Source: Costus lasius (Eukaryota > Streptophyta > Magnoliopsida > Zingiberales > Costaceae). Taken from it: a stretch of 64,000 nucleotides of DNA. The notes beneath the pieces were generated by a model, which had not been told where the DNA came from, made no database searches, and saw only the letters and a list, made by a program, of their open reading frames with translations. Positions 58,732 through 64,000 of the stretch are shown here, in pieces. The stretch's first letter is position 1. Each line of letters opens with the position of its first letter. The position numbers and the translations under genes are program-made. The stretch covers positions 2,170,001-2,234,000 of the forward strand of contig JANVAS020000203.1 of the NCBI GenBank assembly GCA_027563935.2, in the 5' to 3' direction.

Positions 58732-61700
58732 CTAATGGTTGAGAAATCTCAAACCCATATTATTACAGTGCTTCTCATGCTTCTGCTGCGCCAGAGGCTT
58801 GGTAAGCGGGTCTGCCAGATTGTCATCTATATGAACCTTGCAGATTTTGATCTCGCCACGATCTATGATCTCCCTGATCAAATGAAACCGTCTCTGTATG
58901 TGCTTGGACTTCTGGTGCGACCGTGGTTCCTTTGCTTGTGCGATTGCTCCAGTGTTATCACAGAAGATAACCAAAGGATCTGCACTCGAAGGAACGACAC
59001 CAAGTTCTCTCACGAACTTACGAATCCACACTGCCTCCTTGGATGCTTCCGAGGCTGCAACATACTCGGCTTCTGTTGTGGAATCAGCAACAGTTGACTG
59101 TTTGAAACTCTTCCACACCACTGCACCTCCATTCAAGCTAAAAACATAGCCTGATTGCGATCGGAAATCATCCTGGTCTGACTGGAACGAAGCGTCAGTA
59201 TATCCCTCTATACTGAGTTCTTCCTGACCACCATATATCAAGAACATATCTTTGGTCCTCCGCAGATATTTTAAAATGTTCTTGACTGCAATCCAGTGCG
59301 CCATACCTGGATTACCTTGGAAACGACTGGTCACGCTTAACCCGTAAGCAACGTCTGGGCGAGTACACAACATCGCATACATAATGGATCCAATAGCCGA
59401 AGCATAAGGCGTATTGTCCATTTCATCTTTCTCAGTCTGTGTTTGTGGACACTGACTCTTCGAAAGATTCAGACCATGTCTGACTGGAAGATATCCTCGT
59501 TTAGAATTCTCTAAATGAAATCTCTCCAGGACTTTATCGATGTAAGTACTCTGGCACAGCCCGAGAAGCCTCTTAGATCTATCCCTGTAGATCTTCACAC
59601 CTAACACATAGGCTGCTTCTCCTAAATCTTTCATCTGGAAACATTTCCTCAGCCATGCTTTCACAGCATGCATTTCAGGAATGTCATTTCCAATGATCAA
59701 GATGTCATCGACGTAGAGGACTAGAAAAGTAATCACGCTCCCACTAAACCTCTTATATACACACGGGTCATCCTCGTTCTTGATGAAACCAAATTCACTG
59801 ATTGATTCATCAAAACGAATATTCCAGCTTCTAGATGCTTGCTTAAGTCCATAAATGGACTTCTTTAACTTGCATATCTTATGACGATCTGCTGGATTAG
59901 TGAAACCTTCTGGTTGTGTCATGTACACATCCTCATCCAGATTTCCATTAAGGAAAGCTGTTTTCACATCCATCTGCCATATCTCATAATCATAGTATGC
60001 AGCTATCGCGAAAAGAATCCGAATAGACTTAAACATGGCTACAGGTGAGAAAGTTTCATCATAATCTATCCCGTAGATTTGTTTGAAACCTTTCGCAACT
60101 AGCCTGCCTTTATAGGTAACCACGTTACCATCCATGTCAATCTTCTTCTTGAAGATCCATTTGCAGCCTATAGGGATTACTCCCGGAGGCGGATCAACCA
60201 AATCCCAAACTTGGTTATCTGACATGGAGTCCATCTCGGCGCGCATAGCTTCAAGCCATCTCGCTGACTCCGGTCCACTGACCGCATCCGCATAAGTGAG
60301 GGGTTCATCATTATCAATGATGTAGACTCCGTCATAGCGCTCAGGCTGTCGACGAATCCTTCCCGATCTTCGCGGTTCCCGTGATATTTGAGCCTCAGGT
60401 TGTTCAATAACCTGTTCTACCGGCTCAGGCTCATCCAACTGTGCTTGACTACTTTGTCCTTCCTCTGGATTCTCATCCAGCATTATTTCTCTCCCACTGG
60501 CCTCTTGCAGAAGAAACTCCTTCTCAAGAAATATGGCCGTCCGAGCAACAAAAACCTTGTTCTCCTTGGGATCGTAGAAATAATAACCCTTAGTTTCCTT
60601 AGGGTAACCGACAAAGATACATTTGTCAGATCTGCTCTCTAGTTTCCCAGAGGCGAGCTTTTTAACATAAGCCTCGCAGCCCCAGATCCTGATAAATGTC
60701 AAGCTCGGCTGTTTCCCATACCATAACTCATATGGAGTCTTAGAAACTGCCTTGGATGGCACTCGGTTTAGTACCTTTGCAGCTGTTTCCAGTGCAAAAC
60801 CCCAAAAGGAGTAAGGTAGATTAGCCTGACTCATCATAGAACGAACCATGTCAAGTAACGTTCTATTTCTCCTTTCGGACACACCATTCCATTGCGGTGT
60901 TCCTGGCGGAGTGAGCTGTGAGATAATCCCACACTCCTTCAGATAGTCAGTAAACGTATGACTTAGGTATTCTCCACCTCGATCTGAGCGAAGTGCCTTG
61001 ATATTTCGGCCTAGCTGATTTTGTACTTCATTTTTGAACTCTTTGAACTTGTCAAAAGATTCACTCTTATGTCTCATCAGATAGACATAGCCATACCTAC
61101 TGAAATCATCAGTAAAGGTAATGAAGTACTGATAGCCACCTCTGGCATGTTTACTAAATGGCCCACACACATCAGTGTGTATAAGGTCAAGTAAACCTGA
61201 AGCCCTTTGACCTTTATGAGGAAAAGGTGACTTCGTCATTTTACCCATCAAACAAGCTTTGCATGTATCAATCTCCTTGTAGGAGAATGATCCCAGCAGT
61301 CCATGATCATGCAACCGCTTAATGCGTTTCTCGTTAATATGGCCTAAACGACTATGCCATAGCAAGGTGCTGTCATCAGCATACTTGGCTTTCTTAATAT
61401 CAATTTGCTGTATTGAACATTCCATGTCCAACATGTATAATCCATTGTTAATTGAACCAGTTGCATAAACAATATTATCTAAAGATAAAACACACTTTGA
61501 AATATTGCATTCAAAGGAAAATCCCTTCCTGACAAGAGCAGGAATGGAGATAATATTTTTAGTAATACTGGGAACAAAGTAACAATTGTCTAGTTCCAAT
61601 ACAATGCCAGATGGTAAAGAAATGAAGTAGTCTCCTACAGCAACAGCAGCAACCCGTGCTCCGTTTCCAACGCGTAGGTCCACCTCATGCTGTCCCACCT

Positions 61701-62613
61701 GCCTTCTTCTCTTGAGTTCCTGTACATTTGAACAAATGTGAACTCCACATGCAGTGTCCAACACCCATGATATAGAAGAAGAAAACATGACCTCAGTCAC
61801 GAATATACCTGAGCCAGAAGCGAAGCTTCCCCTCTTATCTCCTTGGAGCGCTTTACAGTCCTTCTTCCAGTGACCCAGCTGGCCACAGTGGAAACACCTG
61901 TATTCCTTGGACCGCTTGACCTTTTGCTTCAAAGCCTTGCTGTAGCTTTTGACCGGGGCCTTGCCCTTCTTCCCCTTCTTCTTGTTCCTCGAAGGAACCA
62001 TTAAGACAGAGGTCGAAGGCTTACCCTTCAGAGTCTCCTCAGTGGTCAAGAGCATATTCAGCAGCTCTGCCGGAGTACAATCGATTTTGTTCATATTAAA
62101 ATTAATAATGAACGCGTCGAATGAAGGCGGGAGAGACTGCAGAATAATGTCCACAGCAAGCTCCTGGTTGATGGTGTGCCCCAGTTTCTCCAGAGCTTCC
62201 TTGTGCCCAATCATCTTGAGCACGTGAGCTCCCACTGGACTCCCTTCAGCCAGTTTGCTCTGAAAGAAGAGCTTCGTCAAATTGTAGCGCTCTGTCCTCG
62301 CCTGTGCAGCATACAGCATCTTGAGGTTCGCTATAATTTGTATAGCCGACATATCCTCATGCTGACGCTGCAGCGGTGGCGTCATAGACGCTAGCATCAG
62401 GCAAGCGACATCAATGCTATCATTGACGTGCTTTTCGTAGGCTTCCCGAACCGCCCTTGCGGCGTTCGGAGCGGGCTGCGGCGGTATCGCCGTCTTGAGG
62501 ACATACAGTTTCCTCTCTGCCTTAAGAACAATCTTAAGGTGTCCAAACCAGTCAGAGAAGTTCGGCCCAGCAAACTTCTCCCTTTCCAGTAGGGATCGCA
62601 CATTGAAGTTCAT
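58732..62613 (-). CDS. Ty1/copia gag-pol polyprotein, intact (copy F)
   Basis: A second uninterrupted 1293-codon frame, collinear with copy E and differing by a few tens of residues at most. Zinc knuckle C240-C253, protease D286, integrase D481/D544/E580, RT YVDD 967-970 and RNase H D1140/E1183/D1219/D1268 all stand. Differences include LKTAIPP for LETAIPP near residue 40, IHTDV for IHSDV beside the first integrase aspartate, and IMLDEN for IKLDEN. None touches a catalytic residue. Start chosen at the same ATG as in copy E. Whether the element is autonomous depends on its unseen 5' LTR. Confidence 0.95.
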   Translation of the reverse strand: MNFNVRSLLEREKFAGPNFSDWFGHLKIVLKAERKLYVLKTAIPPQPAPNAARAVREAYEKHVNDSIDVACLMLASMTPPLQRQHEDMSAIQIIANLKMLYAAQARTERYNLTKLFFQSKLAEGSPVGAHVLKMIGHKEALEKLGHTINQELAVDIILQSLPPSFDAFIINFNMNKIDCTPAELLNMLLTTEETLKGKPSTSVLMVPSRNKKKGKKGKAPVKSYSKALKQKVKRSKEYRCFHCGQLGHWKKDCKALQGDKRGSFASGSGIFVTEVMFSSSISWVLDTACGVHICSNVQELKRRRQVGQHEVDLRVGNGARVAAVAVGDYFISLPSGIVLELDNCYFVPSITKNIISIPALVRKGFSFECNISKCVLSLDNIVYATGSINNGLYMLDMECSIQQIDIKKAKYADDSTLLWHSRLGHINEKRIKRLHDHGLLGSFSYKEIDTCKACLMGKMTKSPFPHKGQRASGLLDLIHTDVCGPFSKHARGGYQYFITFTDDFSRYGYVYLMRHKSESFDKFKEFKNEVQNQLGRNIKALRSDRGGEYLSHTFTDYLKECGIISQLTPPGTPQWNGVSERRNRTLLDMVRSMMSQANLPYSFWGFALETAAKVLNRVPSKAVSKTPYELWYGKQPSLTFIRIWGCEAYVKKLASGKLESRSDKCIFVGYPKETKGYYFYDPKENKVFVARTAIFLEKEFLLQEASGREIMLDENPEEGQSSQAQLDEPEPVEQVIEQPEAQISREPRRSGRIRRQPERYDGVYIIDNDEPLTYADAVSGPESARWLEAMRAEMDSMSDNQVWDLVDPPPGVIPIGCKWIFKKKIDMDGNVVTYKGRLVAKGFKQIYGIDYDETFSPVAMFKSIRILFAIAAYYDYEIWQMDVKTAFLNGNLDEDVYMTQPEGFTNPADRHKICKLKKSIYGLKQASRSWNIRFDESISEFGFIKNEDDPCVYKRFSGSVITFLVLYVDDILIIGNDIPEMHAVKAWLRKCFQMKDLGEAAYVLGVKIYRDRSKRLLGLCQSTYIDKVLERFHLENSKRGYLPVRHGLNLSKSQCPQTQTEKDEMDNTPYASAIGSIMYAMLCTRPDVAYGLSVTSRFQGNPGMAHWIAVKNILKYLRRTKDMFLIYGGQEELSIEGYTDASFQSDQDDFRSQSGYVFSLNGGAVVWKSFKQSTVADSTTEAEYVAASEASKEAVWIRKFVRELGVVPSSADPLVIFCDNTGAIAQAKEPRSHQKSKHIQRRFHLIREIIDRGEIKICKVHIDDNLADPLTKPLAQQKHEKHCNNMGLRFLNH

Positions 62614-64000
62614 GGTGTTCGTTGCTGCAGGTATCTACAACAATGCAAGAACAGCAAGGTCAGTATCAATGTATAAGAATCAATCAGGACTTAAGAAAGA
62701 TTCTTTTTCTCACTATTTTATCAGGCTTGAAAAATCTAACAAAACAGCCCGAAAGAGTAGAACTCTTTTAGTGAGATGGGATCCGGATTTCATACTTGGT
62801 CTCCGCGTCCCGCTCAGGCGAGATAAGATGCACAGAGAGTACAAGCACTAATCTCCGGTAGGCAGTCCCTGCCGATCGCCAACCCGTGCGATTCCCCTTC
62901 ATCTGGGCAATCCAGCAGACTGTGCCAACTGAGTTGGTACAACACAGTCTCTGACCCCACAGATGGCTGCCTCCATGTGCTACCATATGCGCCACATATG
63001 TAGGCTACACGGTCAAGCTGACCCGACCTACTCCCTGGACCACCATGTGTTATGCTGAGCAACGAGAAGGGATAAATCCCTACTCTGTAACACACAGGTG
63101 TAATCCTGCACCCTCTGAAGATAGATGGACGTGCCCACTGAGTGGGTACAACACGGCTCCAACGATAATCAGAACAGTGAGGTTTCGCGTCAGAAGGCTT
63201 ACGAGCTTGATATTTTAGCGTTGGATTTTAACGGTCTTTTATCTTCTTCACTATCATGCAATTCCTATGGTGATAGCAGAAGATAAACTTAATCATGCAA
63301 TTCTAATATTTAAACAATAAATAAAAGAAAGCATGAATCTTATGTGGTAAAAGCCCATAGCCCTAGTGAGACCTTAACCTAACTTAAGTCTTCACTTGCT
63401 TTTGATGGGTCTTTTGCTGCTCATCTGGCCCAACCCAGGGCCCAAGCGCCCACTGCAGCTCAGGTGCGCCCACCAGGTAAATGCGCCAGGTCCTAGGGTC
63501 CAACCCTAGACCTCCCACCTGGTCTAGCCACAAGCTGCAAGCGCCTCTGCCAAGTGTGCTCTGTGCTCTTGTCTAATTAAATTACAAATTTAACTATCTA
63601 GACAAGATTGACACGCAGGTCAATTACATTTTATAAATTAAAGCAATGTGATGCGCAGATCACAATAATTAATTTACAATTTTAAATCCCAGGCACGCAG
63701 GCCCCAGCACAGCACACAATTAATATGAGCAGCCCACATAAGACTAAATAGACAAACATATGCATCCAATCAGCAATCATGTGATCCATCACAAAAATTA
63801 AAATTTTCGAAAACCCCATGGGATCAATTTTAATTTCCTTATTCGCCCTTACTACCTTACAACGGTCCATTACTAGGGATCCACTCATCCAACCTAGTCA
63901 GATCCACTGCCCTTGCATGCACCAAGTCCTAACTGACTTGAGTCGACCATAAGGTCAACTATGCATGCGCCAGGGCTGAACAACCACAATGAGGTCTGGC
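62614..64000 (-). other. Structured leader of copia copy F (cut by window edge)
   Basis: Acceptor-like AG at 62635-62636 just before gag. Twin hairpins at 62918-62949 and 63127-63160. T-arm-like hairpin at 63489-63512 with loop GTTGGAC in place of GTTCGAC. A box 63550-63561. Stem-loop 63568-63606. CTGCGN-loop hairpins 63607-63624 and 63648-63663. No gene is called. Confidence 0.8.

Larger units (their letters stand above)
57017..64000 (-). mobile_element. Copia copy F, right end beyond the window
   Basis: Reverse-oriented element starting TGTAAGGGACCCC at 57017 in the Tk integrase; the flanking GGACA (57012-57016) should recur at the unseen end. Its 3' LTR, polypurine tract, uninterrupted gag-pol and most of the leader are visible. 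The 5' LTR and primer-binding site are not. Confidence 0.94.

Noticed and set aside
1..64000. CRISPR arrays, operons, ribosome binding sites or prokaryotic features
   Set aside because: The tandem repeats present are LTR or polyprotein minisatellites without CRISPR spacing, and the whole window is plant retrotransposon DNA.

Overview
This is nuclear DNA of a flowering plant, and essentially all of it is retrotransposon. The signs are plant-type Ty1/copia and Ty3/gypsy polyproteins, LTRs with TG...CA ends, 5-bp target-site duplications (TSDs) and primer-binding sites complementary to initiator tRNA-Met. I found no host gene, rRNA, tRNA gene or CRISPR array. The species cannot be named from this window.

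One Ty1/copia family dominates. It has LTRs of about 1.7 kb, a leader of about 1.8-1.9 kb and a single 1293-codon gag-pol. I call its copies A to F, with solo LTRs s1 and s2. Left block (1-19723, mostly + strand): the 3' tail of copy A (1-349); an LTR (350-3760) split by reverse solo LTR s1; copy B, which starts abruptly in mid-gag (3761-7342); and a second LTR (7343-19723) split by copy C (8207-18895, TSD CTTAG). C is itself split by reverse solo LTR s2 (14500-16220, TSD TCACT). The whole block sits in the integrase of an old gypsy element, Gy1.

Middle block: degenerate 3' parts of Gy1 (19724-25678 and 43889 to about 44160). They contain a reverse chromovirus-type solo LTR (22906-25170, TSD ACAAC) and copia copy D (- strand, 25679-43888, TSD GCTAG). 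D carries copia copy E in its reverse transcriptase (28018-37073, TSD GCTTA). By eye E's two LTRs differ at 2 of 1664 positions and its gag-pol is open throughout, so E is very young and may be autonomous.

Right block: an unassigned stretch (44166-45028); the decayed 3' end of a sister copia family, G (45029 to about 46600); a reverse chromodomain gypsy, Gy2 (about 46600-50231); a + strand Tekay/Del-like gypsy, Tk (50232-57016), inserted into Gy2; and copia copy F (- strand, 57017 to the window end) inserted into Tk's integrase. F also has an uninterrupted 1293-codon gag-pol.

The most unusual signal is in the long copia leader, present in C, D, E and F. It holds an ordered set of RNA-like structures: tandem hairpins sharing a CTGCGN loop, a large bulged stem-loop, a tRNA-like A-box/T-arm/B-box segment, and a pair of hairpins with the same TTGTA bulge and TCA loop. 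A branch-point/acceptor signal lies just before the gag ATG. Several stem positions change in a paired, compensatory way between copies.
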